Below are positions 54,689 through 64,000 of a stretch of 64,000 bases of DNA, in pieces. The translations under genes were made by a program, and so were the position numbers. The notes under the pieces were generated by a model. That model was given only the letters and a program-made list of their open reading frames with translations. It had not been told where the DNA came from and ran no database searches. How positions within the stretch are numbered: the stretch's first letter is position 1; every line of letters begins with the position of its first letter. Source of the stretch: a bacterium (GTDB lineage Bacteria; Bacteroidota; Ignavibacteria; Kapaibacteriales; UBA7675); contig JAUIKM010000022.1 in the NCBI GenBank assembly GCA_030430495.1, positions 1-64,000 on the forward strand. Direction: 5' to 3'.

Positions 54689-56866
54689 TCACACCATTCC
54701 CGAGCGTTTGCGCATAAACCACTCCAGGCCAAAGAGCAGGACGGCCGCGGCCAGCAGCCAGGGCAGATTCCACAGCGCAATTTCACTGCGCTCGCTGACG
54801 GGACGCGCCTGAAAACCGCGGTGTTGTTTAATTGCGTCGTAAAGGCCGGGCAGATCACCGGCGGCGAAAAATTTACCGCCGGTTCGTTCGGACAGGGTGC
54901 GCAGCAGTGCGGCGTTCATGCGCGGATTCTGGAATTCGATCGACACTTCACCGATGCTGAAACGGCCGTTGTCCGTGCCGTACTGCGCGTCGTTAACCAG
55001 GACGCGAGCATCAAAACTGTACTCGCCCTGCGGCAGTCCTTCAACCTCGGCGGAGTAGCGCCCGCCGCCGAGCGGCGTCAGAACAATGTCGCGCGGTTCC
55101 TCCGCTCCGGTGATGCGCACGCGGACATCGGCATTTTCAAGGGGTTCGTAGGTTTCGTCGTAGACCTGCCCGATGACTTCAACGCGCTCGCCGCTGGAAT
55201 ACTGTTCGCGACTTGTTTTAACGCGCACGAGTTTGCCCTGATCGCGCGTGGTTAACCAGCGCACGGAGTTTTCCATGAAGGAGGTGAACACGTCCGGCGT
55301 CTGCGTGCGGCCGCGCGAGATCTCGGCGGCGTAGCCCAGCGTTTTCCAGCGGAACAATCCGTAGGCAAAGACGGCCATGCTCTTGCGGTTCTGCAGCGTA
55401 CGCACGGCAATCAACGGTTCGTTCAGCGGGGCGTTGTTAACGCGAATCGAAGCCAGGACATCGGCTTCGGGTTTAACTTTCACGAATGTCTCGGTGCGGA
55501 AAACCGGCGGCATGGCGTTCCAGTATTGACCGTCCGCGCCGGAACCGTCGATTTTCATGATGGGGTGTCCGAGCGCCGTCGGCGGAACGTCCGGCGTCAC
55601 CAGCAGTTCGCGCTGCTGTGAGGCGCTGACGTTAAACGGCAGGTAGGGCTCAAGCGGACGCAGACGAACGTAGTCGATCTCCCGCGAGGCCATGAACATC
55701 AGCGGACGGCCGCGCTCCAACGCACCGGCAAGCATTTGCACCACTTCCGGCGAAGTCGACGAAACGGGGAAACCGATGGTTATGATCAACTCGGCCTGGA
55801 CCAGGTCCGCCGGCGTCGGTGCGGCGCCGATGTACTCGGCGCCCTTTTTCTGAATGAAGGTGCTCACCTCCACATTTTTGTTGCTCTCCAGCGTCGAGCG
55901 CACAAAACCCAGATCGGGCGTGGGCGCACCGGCCAGAATGACAACTTTGCGTTTGGACTTCAACACGCGGACAAACTCGACAACGCGGTTGTTTTTGTCT
56001 GTCAGCTCACCTTCAACAGCGTCGATGCGCGCTTCAATCTTGCGCGTGCCTTCTTCGTTGGGCAGATATTCAAACACCAGTGAATAGCTGTTCGCACCTT
56101 CGCGCAGCTGAACAATCTGCTCATCGATCACCGCGCCGTTGTCCAGCAGCCGCACGGCGATTTCTCCCTCGGAATAGCCCGACGAACGCACGTTGACGTT
56201 GACAGGCGCGGGCACGCCGACGTAGGCGAGTTCATTGGTAATGATGGTCTGCACCGAGACGTCGCGCGGTTCGGTTGAGTCGCCGATGCCGACGGTGTAG
56301 ACGGGGCGTCCGAGCAGCTCGGCGTCATAGATGGGATTCTGGCCGGCGTTGAAGGCGCCGTCGCTGACCAGTACAAGCGCGCGAATGTTATCGCGCTCAA
56401 CGTCGTTGAACACGTCTTTGAATGCGCTGGAGATGTTGCTGAGTTCGCCGTTGAAATCGAGCGAATCGGGGGCAAAGTTTTCGATACGGTCGGCGCGTCG
56501 ATCGAAACGCAGTACGCGGTTGTCGTCGCTGAACAACTCCTCGTCGATCTCTGCAAGCGCGGCCGTGTACTGCGCGCGCCGGTCGACCGAGGCGTCCTGC
56601 ATCGCAGCGGATTGAGAATTGTCGAGCATAACGGCGACGCGCGCCGGCTCCTCGGTCACCTTCACGAGGTTCAGGAGCGGCTCAAACAAAATGAAAAGAA
56701 GCAAGGCAAGCCCGCTGCCGCGCAGGAAAATCATGAAGACCTTGCGACGCGTGGAAATCGGCGGAACAGTGGTACGGTAGACAAAAATGCTGAGGGCAAA
56801 ACCGATCAGGCAGCTCAAAACCAGAAGCCAGACGCTGCCGCTCAAACCAAAATCATACGATGTCAT
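54689..56866 (-). CDS. Membrane protein with VWA-like domain
   Basis: 725 residues. Two N-terminal membrane helices (about 9-30 and 43-65) are followed by a von Willebrand A-like domain whose metal-site motif DxSxS is seen in VAVMLDNSQSAAMQD (about 80-90), with VSDGAFNAG further on. The central part has IEARID and VEVSTFIQKKGAEY, resembling a glutamine amidotransferase-like fold seen in related large VWA membrane proteins. A Cys-free beta-rich region precedes the last membrane helix (WNLPWLLAAAVLLFGLEWFMRKR). Members occur beside BatA-like genes in Bacteroidota, but no such gene is adjacent here. Probably periplasmic protein binding. Confidence 0.82.
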   Translation of the reverse strand: MTSYDFGLSGSVWLLVLSCLIGFALSIFVYRTTVPPISTRRKVFMIFLRGSGLALLLFILFEPLLNLVKVTEEPARVAVMLDNSQSAAMQDASVDRRAQYTAALAEIDEELFSDDNRVLRFDRRADRIENFAPDSLDFNGELSNISSAFKDVFNDVERDNIRALVLVSDGAFNAGQNPIYDAELLGRPVYTVGIGDSTEPRDVSVQTIITNELAYVGVPAPVNVNVRSSGYSEGEIAVRLLDNGAVIDEQIVQLREGANSYSLVFEYLPNEEGTRKIEARIDAVEGELTDKNNRVVEFVRVLKSKRKVVILAGAPTPDLGFVRSTLESNKNVEVSTFIQKKGAEYIGAAPTPADLVQAELIITIGFPVSSTSPEVVQMLAGALERGRPLMFMASREIDYVRLRPLEPYLPFNVSASQQRELLVTPDVPPTALGHPIMKIDGSGADGQYWNAMPPVFRTETFVKVKPEADVLASIRVNNAPLNEPLIAVRTLQNRKSMAVFAYGLFRWKTLGYAAEISRGRTQTPDVFTSFMENSVRWLTTRDQGKLVRVKTSREQYSSGERVEVIGQVYDETYEPLENADVRVRITGAEEPRDIVLTPLGGGRYSAEVEGLPQGEYSFDARVLVNDAQYGTDNGRFSIGEVSIEFQNPRMNAALLRTLSERTGGKFFAAGDLPGLYDAIKQHRGFQARPVSERSEIALWNLPWLLAAAVLLFGLEWFMRKRSGMV

Positions 56867-56996
56867 CTATGCCACACGCGGGGTATTTGTTCTGTGTGCG
56901 TCGCCGTCGCCGCCACTTTTTGCGGTGGATCGCCGTCGAAGCAAAAATTCTTTGGTCGGAATTTCCAAAAGACGTAATTTGCGATTCTGTCGAGAT

Positions 56997-57070
56997 CGGG
57001 GTGTAGCTCAGCCCGGTAGAGCACTACGTTCGGGACGTAGGGGCCGGAGGTTCAAATCCTCTCACCCCGA
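56997..57070 (+). tRNA. tRNA-Pro (anticodon CGG)
   Basis: A 74-base cloverleaf: acceptor stem CGGGGTG / CACCCCG, discriminator A, D-arm region TAGCTCAGCCCGGTAGAGCA, anticodon stem CTACG / CGTAG with loop TTCGGGA (anticodon CGG at loop positions 34-36), and T-loop TTCAAAT. No CCA is encoded. It reads Pro CCG codons, and stands alone between two minus-strand genes. Confidence 0.95.
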
Positions 57071-57079
57071 CAGAATCAG

Positions 57080-57116
57080 AAAAAAGCCGCATACATACAC
57101 GTATCGCGGCTTTTTT
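57080..57116. terminator. Bidirectional terminator between tRNA-Pro and the solute-binding protein gene
   Basis: An 11-bp stem AAAAAAGCCGC / GCGGCTTTTTT with a 15-base loop. T runs on both strands make it suit both the tRNA (plus) and the solute-binding protein gene (minus, stop at 57129). Confidence 0.9.
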
Positions 57117-57128
57117 ATTGGCTCAAAC

Positions 57129-58394
57129 TCAATTTTCAGTTGCCATCCCCAGCAGATCCAGGACGGCCGTCTGCGCGTCGTCGAGGCTTTCCTGCGCGGT
57201 TTTGTTGCCGTAGAGCGCTTCCACCGTCGCTTCCTCAATCACATCCTGCATATCCAGCCAGCGCGGATGCACCGGAGTCATGCGCGCGCTACGTAATTGT
57301 GCGGCAAACGTTTCACGATGGGGACGCGACTGAAAATACGGCGCGGCGAAGTACGAGGTGTCGGCGGGAAAACCGGCCGAGGACACCTTCTTGCACCACT
57401 CCAGCGCATTCCTGCCGTCGCACATCCAGTGCACAAACTTGCGAGCCAGGTCCATCTTGTCGGATTTGGCGTTGACGGCCAGGTACTCGCCGCCGGCAAA
57501 GGACACGCCGGGATTGCCGTCGACGGCGGGCATGGTCATCACGCCGTAGTCGAGCGAGGGGTTTTCAGCCGCAATGCGATCCAGCAGCCAGGAACCGCTC
57601 ATCCAGATGCCGATCGTGCCGCGAATAAAGGCGTCGTCAAGTTGACGCTGTGTTTCCACCAGTCCCGATTGCGCCGTTGAGACGTAGAGCTCCAGGCCCT
57701 TGACGTTGGACGCCGAGTTCAGGTTCGGCACGCCGCCGGGACCAAAAATATCGCCGCCGGAAGACCAGAACAGCGGCAGGATCTTTTTGTAGAGGCGGTT
57801 GCGGTCCGGACCATTGACGCCGAAGCCGTAGACGCCGTCGATTTCATTGATTTTCTCGGCGGCGGCGACCAGCCCGACAAAATCAGTCGGCGGGTTGTCC
57901 GCATCCAGGCCGGCCTGCGTCAGTAAATCGCGATTGTAGTAAATCACGCGACTGTCGACGACCCAGGGCCAGGCGGCGATTTCAGCGCCGTTTTTAGCCA
58001 CACGGTGCGTAAAGGGCAGAAAGGAATTCAGGTCCGCGTCGCCGCCGCTCAGATCGGCCAGCACGCCCGATCCGGCAAACTGCGCCACCCAGTCCGAGCC
58101 CAGTTCGAGTGCGTCGGGAGCCTGACCGGCGTTGAAGGCCGCCAGCAGCTTGGCCTTGCCGTCGTTCCACGAGAGCTCCGTTTTTTTGACGCGACAATTG
58201 TATTCGGCTTCAAATCCGGCAATCACGCTGTCGAGCGCGCGGCGCTGGGCCGGCTCGCTCCAGAAATGCCAGAAGGTCAGAGAGGCGGGCTCATCGCCCT
58301 GCGCCCCGTCCGGGGACGGACCATCGCCGGAACCGCAGGAAGGCAGAAGCAAGAGAGCCAGGCAAAAGCCGGCAAAAAGAGCGCTGAAACGCAT
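57129..58394 (-). CDS. ABC transporter solute-binding lipoprotein (sugar-type, family 1)
   Basis: 421 residues. The lipoprotein signal peptide ends in LLLLPSCGSGDG, with Cys at about residue 20. The mature protein has the sugar-binding family layout: LTFWHFWSEPAQRRALDSVIAGFEAEYNCRVK, AAFNAGQAPDALELGSDWVAQFAGSGVLADLS, WPWVVDSRVIYYNRDLLTQAGL, and FVHWMCDGRNALEWCKKVSSAGFPADTSYF near the end. It would capture a sugar or related solute in the periplasm for an inner-membrane ABC importer. No permease or ATPase gene is adjacent, so it is an orphan here. A good bidirectional terminator follows. Confidence 0.9.
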   Translation of the reverse strand: MRFSALFAGFCLALLLLPSCGSGDGPSPDGAQGDEPASLTFWHFWSEPAQRRALDSVIAGFEAEYNCRVKKTELSWNDGKAKLLAAFNAGQAPDALELGSDWVAQFAGSGVLADLSGGDADLNSFLPFTHRVAKNGAEIAAWPWVVDSRVIYYNRDLLTQAGLDADNPPTDFVGLVAAAEKINEIDGVYGFGVNGPDRNRLYKKILPLFWSSGGDIFGPGGVPNLNSASNVKGLELYVSTAQSGLVETQRQLDDAFIRGTIGIWMSGSWLLDRIAAENPSLDYGVMTMPAVDGNPGVSFAGGEYLAVNAKSDKMDLARKFVHWMCDGRNALEWCKKVSSAGFPADTSYFAAPYFQSRPHRETFAAQLRSARMTPVHPRWLDMQDVIEEATVEALYGNKTAQESLDDAQTAVLDLLGMATEN

Positions 58395-58464
58395 GGAGTA
58401 CTCCCGGATTCAAAGTGCTGGAAACTGGTCTGGACTAAAAAAAAGCCTGGTATCTAAACGACAA

Positions 58465-58504
58465 AGGCGCCGCCGGACCAACGTGTATTGTCGGCGGGGC
58501 GCCT
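58465..58504 (-). terminator. Possible terminator of icd
   Basis: Stem AGGCGCC / GGCGCCT, with GCCG/CGGC continuing across a small bulge, in the gap between icd and the solute-binding protein gene. On the minus strand only TTTGTC follows, so the terminator is weak. Confidence 0.5.
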
Positions 58505-58540
58505 CCGCAATATAGCAACAGAGCGCGGGCCTGTTCGCTT

Positions 58541-59809
58541 TTACATGTGCGCGATAACGGCGTCGCCGAAACCCGAGGTCTTCACCAGCGTGGCATCGTC
58601 CATCAGGCGGGCAAAATCATACGTCACCGTTTTGGCGGCGATTGCGCCGTTGATGCCCTTGACAATCAGGTCGGCGGCTTCGTGCCAGCCGAGGTGGCGC
58701 AGCATGAGTTCGCCGGAGAGAATCAACGAGCCGGGGTTGACTTTGTCCTGACCGGCGTACTTGGGCGCGGTTCCGTGCGTAGCCTCAAAAACAGCCACAC
58801 CGGTGTCGTAGTTGATGTTTGCGCCGGGAGCGATACCGATGCCGCCCACCTGTGCCGCCAGAGCGTCGCTGATGTAGTCGCCATTGAGATTGAGCGTGGC
58901 AATAACGTCGTACTCGGCAGGGCGCGTCAGAATCTGCTGCAGGAAGGCGTCCGCAATCGAATCCTTGACGAGCAGTTTTCCGCCCGGATTGCCGCCGCAG
59001 TCGTCCCAGCCGACGGCCTGATCGGCAAACTCGTTGCGCACGAGGTCGTAGCCCCAGTCGCGGAAAGCGCCTTCGGTAAATTTCATGATGTTGCCTTTGT
59101 GCACCAGCGTGAGGGACTTGCGGCCGTGGTTGAGCGCGTAGCGCAGCGCGGCGCGCACGATGCGTTCGGTGCCGGGGCGCGAGACGGGTTTGATGCCGAG
59201 GCCGACTTCATCGCTGTTCTCACCGCCGAAGCGCACTTTGGCCCATGCCTCGGGGAACTGCGTTTTGAGGATTTCGGCGAATCTTTTCTGTTGTTCGCTG
59301 CCGGCCTGGAACTCGATGCCGGCGTAGATGTCTTCCGTGTTTTCGCGGAAAATCACCATGTCGACGTCGCCGGGGCGTTTGACAGGCGAAGGCACGCCCT
59401 CGAACCAGCGCACGGGGCGCAGGCAGACGTAGAGATCCAGTTTCTGACGGAGTGCGACGTTGATCGAGCGAATGCCGCCGCCGACGGGCGTCGTCAGCGG
59501 ACCTTTGATGGCGACCGTGAACTCGCGGATGGCTTGCAGAGTATCTTCCGGCAGCCAGGTATTCGGGCCGTAGACGTCGTTGGCTTTTTCACCGGCAAAG
59601 ATTTCAAACCATGCAATCCGTCGCGCGCCGGAGTAGGCCCTGGCAACGGCGGCGTCAAAGACGCGTTGTGCGGCCGCCCAGATGTCGGGTCCGGTGCCGT
59701 CGCCCTCGATAAAAGGAATAATCGGCTGGTCCGGCACTTTGAGGTTGCCTGCGGCGTCAACGCTGATTGCCCGGCCGTTTTCCGGAGCCTTGATTTTGCT
59801 GTAAGTCAT
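58541..59809 (-). CDS. icd: Isocitrate dehydrogenase (NADP-dependent)
   Basis: 422 residues, normal length of the bacterial dimeric enzyme, converting isocitrate to 2-oxoglutarate. The ATG at 59809 ([12 protein letters not shown]) is preferred; a longer frame adds 69 unrelated residues. Seen: [15 protein letters not shown], the substrate loop [19 protein letters not shown] with the Ser that is phosphorylated in E. coli, and [19 protein letters not shown], whose Lys and Tyr point to NADP specificity. The same-strand neighbour downstream is a solute-binding protein, functionally unrelated. Divergent from gapA across 290 bases, so both promoters lie there. Confidence 0.96.
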   Translation of the reverse strand: MTYSKIKAPENGRAISVDAAGNLKVPDQPIIPFIEGDGTGPDIWAAAQRVFDAAVARAYSGARRIAWFEIFAGEKANDVYGPNTWLPEDTLQAIREFTVAIKGPLTTPVGGGIRSINVALRQKLDLYVCLRPVRWFEGVPSPVKRPGDVDMVIFRENTEDIYAGIEFQAGSEQQKRFAEILKTQFPEAWAKVRFGGENSDEVGLGIKPVSRPGTERIVRAALRYALNHGRKSLTLVHKGNIMKFTEGAFRDWGYDLVRNEFADQAVGWDDCGGNPGGKLLVKDSIADAFLQQILTRPAEYDVIATLNLNGDYISDALAAQVGGIGIAPGANINYDTGVAVFEATHGTAPKYAGQDKVNPGSLILSGELMLRHLGWHEAADLIVKGINGAIAAKTVTYDFARLMDDATLVKTSGFGDAVIAHM

Positions 59810-60054
59810 TGTTTTTCCTGAAGTTACGCAATTGAATATTATAAGTCGTTTTTCTTGACGGCCGAAGATTGGCGCACAGCAGGATGCGTCCGGGTAGCAC
59901 AGATCGACCGCAGCGCAAAGATTCGCAAAATACGGATTTCCAGCTTCGTGACAATGCACGGCCGGTACGTTGAAAGCGCCTGGGGCGGTCCCTCTCATGA
60001 TTGCGCAGGTCGTCAAGATTCGGTAATTTTGAAGTCTTTTCCCTTCGGGACTAA

Positions 60055-61092
<1,038 letters not shown>

Positions 61093-61127
61093 TTTTCTTG
61101 TTTGTCATTGAGACGGAAGTTTAAAGC

Positions 61128-61161
61128 AAGTCCCGTCGGTTTAATCCGGCGGGACTTTTTT
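61128..61161 (+). terminator. Intrinsic terminator of gapA
   Basis: Stem AAGTCCCGTCGG / CCGGCGGGACTT with a 6-base loop and seven T after it, 36 bases past the stop. Confidence 0.93.
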
Positions 61162-61217
61162 GTACATGAATGCCGCATTCAGCGAATGCAAAGGAAACAC
61201 GTGCAGACTACATTAAC

Positions 61218-61253
61218 ACAAGGTCCCGGCTGATTCAATCGCCGGGACCTTGT
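61218..61253. other. Strong hairpin after gapA terminator
   Basis: A perfect 13-bp stem ACAAGGTCCCGGC / GCCGGGACCTTGT. It lies 80 bases past the stop of the minus-strand small secreted protein gene and likely terminates it, although the T tract (TGTTAATG on the minus strand) is poor. Confidence 0.5.
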
Positions 61254-61332
61254 ATTTAACACATCGCGATGATTCCCGCCTGCATGTCTGCTCCGTGGTG
61301 GGCGCGGCGGACTTAAACAAACATTATCTACG

Positions 61333-61665
61333 TTACTTGTCTTCGATCGTCACCCCCCTGCCTGAGACCGTGACGTACAGAGTCTCGTCGGGAAGCGGCA
61401 ACGCCGCGCCGCCGTGCGCCACCCAGATATTGTTGTTGATCGACACCGCGCCGACGCTGCTGCCCGCCGGCAGATTAGCGCTCAGCGACTCGCCCGCTTC
61501 CAGTGCGTAGGGACCGAGCACAAAACCATTGTCGAGTTTGATTCGAACTTCAATGTCTTCGGACGACTGATTGTCAACTGAATACTGCGCCGCACTGAGC
61601 GACTGCGCGACAAACAAGGAAATCGCCAGGCCGAGAATAACAGCCAGAAATTTGGGAGTTCGCAT
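61333..61665 (-). CDS. Small secreted protein, beta-rich
   Basis: 110 residues. The ATG at 61665 opens a signal peptide (MRTPKFLAVILGLAISLFVAQSLSA); an upstream start adds ten hydrophilic residues. The mature part contains alternating strands (YSVDNQSSEDIEVRIKL, LYVTVSGRGVTIED) and Gly turns, and no Cys. It looks like a small immunoglobulin-type or DUF-type beta sandwich. No family recognised. It is isolated between gapA and the restriction endonuclease gene, with a strong hairpin downstream. Confidence 0.7.
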   Translation of the reverse strand: MRTPKFLAVILGLAISLFVAQSLSAAQYSVDNQSSEDIEVRIKLDNGFVLGPYALEAGESLSANLPAGSSVGAVSINNNIWVAHGGAALPLPDETLYVTVSGRGVTIEDK

Positions 61666-61884
61666 GGATTCTCCGGATAAGATTGTGTTGGACAAAACAA
61701 CCGGAACAAAACGGAGTGGGAGCCTGTACGCAGCATGGCAGTGCCGGTACGGGAGAATTGAACGGTCGTCGGGAAATTGCGGCAGTGGCTGCGAACAACT
61801 GAGGTCGGGGTTGTTCGTGAAGAAGATACAAAAAAAATCGCTTGATGTTTCCCTGATTGGGATGTCATCTCACAGGACAAACTT

Positions 61885-62619
61885 TCAGGTTCTTCGTACT
61901 GCGGCTGCCAAAGCAAACCCCAGCGATTCAAAAAATGCAAGCGGAGCTGTTTCGGAGTCAAAACTTGAACAAGGTTTCTGCGCGTCACTTTGAACGTCAC
62001 TTAATATGAGACTCGCTTGCGAATACAGCCGCTCCTTCATCAGCTTGTGACAAAGCAACCCGTAACGTTGAACATAGGACGACCGCTCGAATTCCGGCAA
62101 GACAGGAAAGTGAGGAGATTTCAACTTCACTACTGTATTTGACTTTTCCGAGTTTTCCAGCAACATCAGATAACCCAGAAAAGGAGCAGAAGACTGCATG
62201 TAAACATTTTCGCGGAATGACGTCCAAAAATCGGTCGCCGCACCTATAGCCTCTTCGCACCTGTTGTTGAAATTATTGCCAAAAGAAGGTCCGATATGAG
62301 ACTTGAATTCGAGAGCTGCTACAAGTTGGCCGCCGTTAACAACAACTACATCCCAGCGCTTTAACGGTCGAAAAAAGCCGGGAAGACCGACATCGCCGGG
62401 GCGAACCATGACATCAGCCTCTTTAATCCCGCATGCCACGGCAATTTGTTTTGTCAACTCCACAAAACCATCCATGTTTCGGCCCGAGGTTACAGATGCG
62501 CGCTCCCCTTGATCACGCCTCCCGGACTCTGCTTGTTTTTCCCTGGCACTACGACGAGCAAGCCAAAATTGGCTGACCGCACTATCGATCCATTGTTTTA
62601 TTTCTTCTGCTGGAATCAT
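61885..62619 (-). CDS. Type II restriction endonuclease, PaeR7I/XhoI-like (CTCGAG)
   Basis: 244 residues. The ATG at 62619 is preferred to a TTG two codons upstream. Strong family landmarks: FWLARRSAREKQAESGRRDQ, RASVTSGRNMDGF, GDVGLPGFFRPLKRWDVVVV, and LEFKSHIGPSFGNNFNNRCEEAIG, where the Asp and the Glu-Phe-Lys form the PD-ExK-type nuclease core. PaeR7I cleaves CTCGAG; this specificity is inferred. It lies 13 bases downstream of its methyltransferase on the same strand, so methylation protein is made from the same transcript. Codon use is A/T-richer than the neighbours, hinting at transfer. Confidence 0.9.
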   Translation of the reverse strand: MIPAEEIKQWIDSAVSQFWLARRSAREKQAESGRRDQGERASVTSGRNMDGFVELTKQIAVACGIKEADVMVRPGDVGLPGFFRPLKRWDVVVVNGGQLVAALEFKSHIGPSFGNNFNNRCEEAIGAATDFWTSFRENVYMQSSAPFLGYLMLLENSEKSNTVVKLKSPHFPVLPEFERSSYVQRYGLLCHKLMKERLYSQASLILSDVQSDAQKPCSSFDSETAPLAFFESLGFALAAAVRRT

Positions 62620-62632
62620 AATCAACTAAGTA

Positions 62633-64000
62633 TCAACTGGAATAATCTGAGAGTAGCGACCAATCGGAAGCGCTGAATCCAAAAAGCCTCTGCACAGCCC
62701 GGTCCGCCCTATCCTCATCCTGATCTATGGCAGCCTGTCGAAGTTCTCGCTTAACACCTTCTTCTACAGACACCCACATTGGCAATCGCAGCCTCCGAAG
62801 GTACTGAGCCTGAAACCTCAAGTACCCACCTCTCATTTTTGTTGAATACAATTTGATGACAAACCGACACACTGTAGATGATAGTACTGCTTGCAAAGCC
62901 CGAATATCCCATTCGGCGGTAGTGACAAAATACAGATTATGATGGGGATAAAATTCGCCTGTGTCCAATGTTACTTGCGGCGAACCTTTAATGTCCGGAA
63001 TCAAGAGTTTTGGAACAAACTGCAGAGACTGGTGTATCTTGTCAATAGTTCGATACCATTTCAATGGATTTCTTTTAGCCACATTGCGACTGCGAATTAC
63101 ATCTTCGTGCTGTGCAATGTATTTTGCGAAATTCGGGTAGTGTTCAAGGTGAATTAAATTGCCGAACTCGTCAAAAGGGTTCAGCACGTATCTTCGCTTC
63201 CACTCAATGCGTCCGCCTTTGATGTCCGAAGTCATTACAAGCGGCAATAGCCGATCGGGCTCAATATCGACGTTATTAAACTCACTGATATATACTTTAT
63301 CCGCACCGGTTGCAACTCCAATGCCAACTTTACATCGCACGTTTTCGATTGGTTGGAAGGCACGTTCGTATCGCTCAAGAATTTTTCTAAGCTTGCGTGA
63401 ATTAAACAACCAGGGACTATCACCTGGGGTCAACTTGACTGACGCATCAGACTCAGATGTTTCACCTCGCGTCATTGAATCTGCAACGGAATCAAAAGAC
63501 ATTTCTGAATAGTTTGTCGCCTTCGGACTGCAATTCTGAATCACCGTAATCGCAGGATATGCAATCACGGCTTCCTGAAACACTGAATTTCCGTTAACAC
63601 CTACCACATTTTTCAGATGAAAATCTGCTGAAATCATTTTTCGGAGCGGTCCGCCATAGCGATTTTTCATCCACCGGTCATTACAGATGAATGCCAGCAC
63701 TCCATCTGGGTTCAACAAATCCAACGACTTCTCAAAGAATGGTATATAAAGATCGGCGCGATCAAAAAACGTCTTGAATCTGCGACGATACTCCAGTAGT
63801 TTGTGATGTTCGATATTTTCCTGCCTTACGTAGGGAGGATTACCCACGATGAAGTCAAACTTCAAATCGATACTATCCAATAAAAAGTCAGCGTGAACCA
63901 CCCAGCTGGAAACAAGACGTTCAATGTCCTCAGCGCTCCAACCTTTTTCGCACAACAGATCTGCAATCTTACGTCGCAGTATCACGCATGATCCTCTGGA
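62633..64000 (-). CDS. N6-adenine DNA methyltransferase (Eco57I/PaeR7I-type), C-terminal part, cut by window edge
   Basis: At least 455 residues, with the reading frame open to the window edge, so the N-terminus and the SAM-binding FxGxG motif lie outside. The catalytic motif IV NPPY is visible in FDFIVGNPPYVRQENIEHHKLL. The next part (LLNPDGVLAFICNDRWMKNRYG) and the C-terminal target-recognition-like region (DIKGGRIEWKRRYV, YFVTTAEWDIRALQAVLSS, LRFQAQYLRRLRLP) agree with adenine methylases that pair with PaeR7I-type nucleases. It would modify A in CTCGAG. It ends 13 bases before the nuclease start. Confidence 0.88.
   Translation of the reverse strand, partial: SRGSCVILRRKIADLLCEKGWSAEDIERLVSSWVVHADFLLDSIDLKFDFIVGNPPYVRQENIEHHKLLEYRRRFKTFFDRADLYIPFFEKSLDLLNPDGVLAFICNDRWMKNRYGGPLRKMISADFHLKNVVGVNGNSVFQEAVIAYPAITVIQNCSPKATNYSEMSFDSVADSMTRGETSESDASVKLTPGDSPWLFNSRKLRKILERYERAFQPIENVRCKVGIGVATGADKVYISEFNNVDIEPDRLLPLVMTSDIKGGRIEWKRRYVLNPFDEFGNLIHLEHYPNFAKYIAQHEDVIRSRNVAKRNPLKWYRTIDKIHQSLQFVPKLLIPDIKGSPQVTLDTGEFYPHHNLYFVTTAEWDIRALQAVLSSTVCRFVIKLYSTKMRGGYLRFQAQYLRRLRLPMWVSVEEGVKRELRQAAIDQDEDRADRAVQRLFGFSASDWSLLSDYSS

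Overview
The window (about 57% G+C by eye) reads as chromosomal DNA of an uncultured member of the Fibrobacteres-Chlorobi-Bacteroidetes superphylum, most like the Bacteroidota / Ignavibacteria / Kapabacteria side. Clues: several secreted proteins with type IX secretion (T9SS) C-terminal sorting domains, a PorV/PorQ-type outer-membrane protein, a GWxTD-domain protein, a TonB-dependent receptor with a CarboxypepD_reg-like N-terminal domain, a KamA-family radical SAM enzyme, and lipopolysaccharide genes typical of a Gram-negative envelope. The genus cannot be fixed from the sequence alone. No phage, insertion sequence or CRISPR array was seen.

Layout. 1-3.9 kb (minus): truncated subtilase-like secreted protein, then a lipopolysaccharide cluster read in the order acyltransferase, heptosyltransferase, arabinose-5-phosphate isomerase. 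3.9-14 kb (minus): surface module read as TonB-dependent receptor, 1347-aa secreted protein, PorV-like protein, GWxTD protein. 14.5-18.9 kb: two divergent Asp-box (sialidase-like) T9SS cargo proteins. 19.3-22.6 kb (minus): Fe/2-oxoglutarate dioxygenase and an MBOAT acyltransferase with its membrane-anchored SGNH-like partner. 22.8-29.7 kb: divergent gcvP and metH (one-carbon metabolism). 29.8-35.7 kb (plus): Rossmann protein, RmlC-like cupin, purN, lytic transglycosylase lipoprotein, ECF sigma factor with an overlapping membrane partner protein. 35.8-41.3 kb: gene-poor stretch with three small secreted proteins, two of them tandem cysteine-rich paralogues, and a KamA-family gene. 41.3-48.8 kb (minus): very large multidomain secreted protein followed by an OmpA-family protein. 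49-52.4 kb (plus): AI-2E-family transporter, sugar dehydrogenase-like lipoprotein, MscS channel. 52.5-54.6 kb (minus): small protein, a conserved gene interrupted by an in-frame amber codon, and a DUF488 protein with an extra N-terminal domain. 54.7-61.7 kb: VWA membrane protein, tRNA-Pro(CGG), solute-binding lipoprotein, divergent icd and gapA, small secreted protein. 61.9-64 kb (minus): PaeR7I/XhoI-like restriction endonuclease and its adenine methyltransferase, cut by the window edge.

How the genes fit together. Much of the window builds the cell envelope: lipid A/core synthesis, outer-membrane receptor, T9SS cargo, OmpA anchor, murein turnover and acyl transfer to a surface polymer. Housekeeping metabolism (gcvP, metH, purN, icd, gapA) is interspersed. 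The least explained parts are the tandem Cys-rich secreted proteins at 38-39 kb, the DUF488 / amber-interrupted pair at 52.8-54.6 kb, the TonB-PorV-GWxTD surface module, and a recurring 7-mer (GTTTAAC) that is unusually common and unevenly spread.
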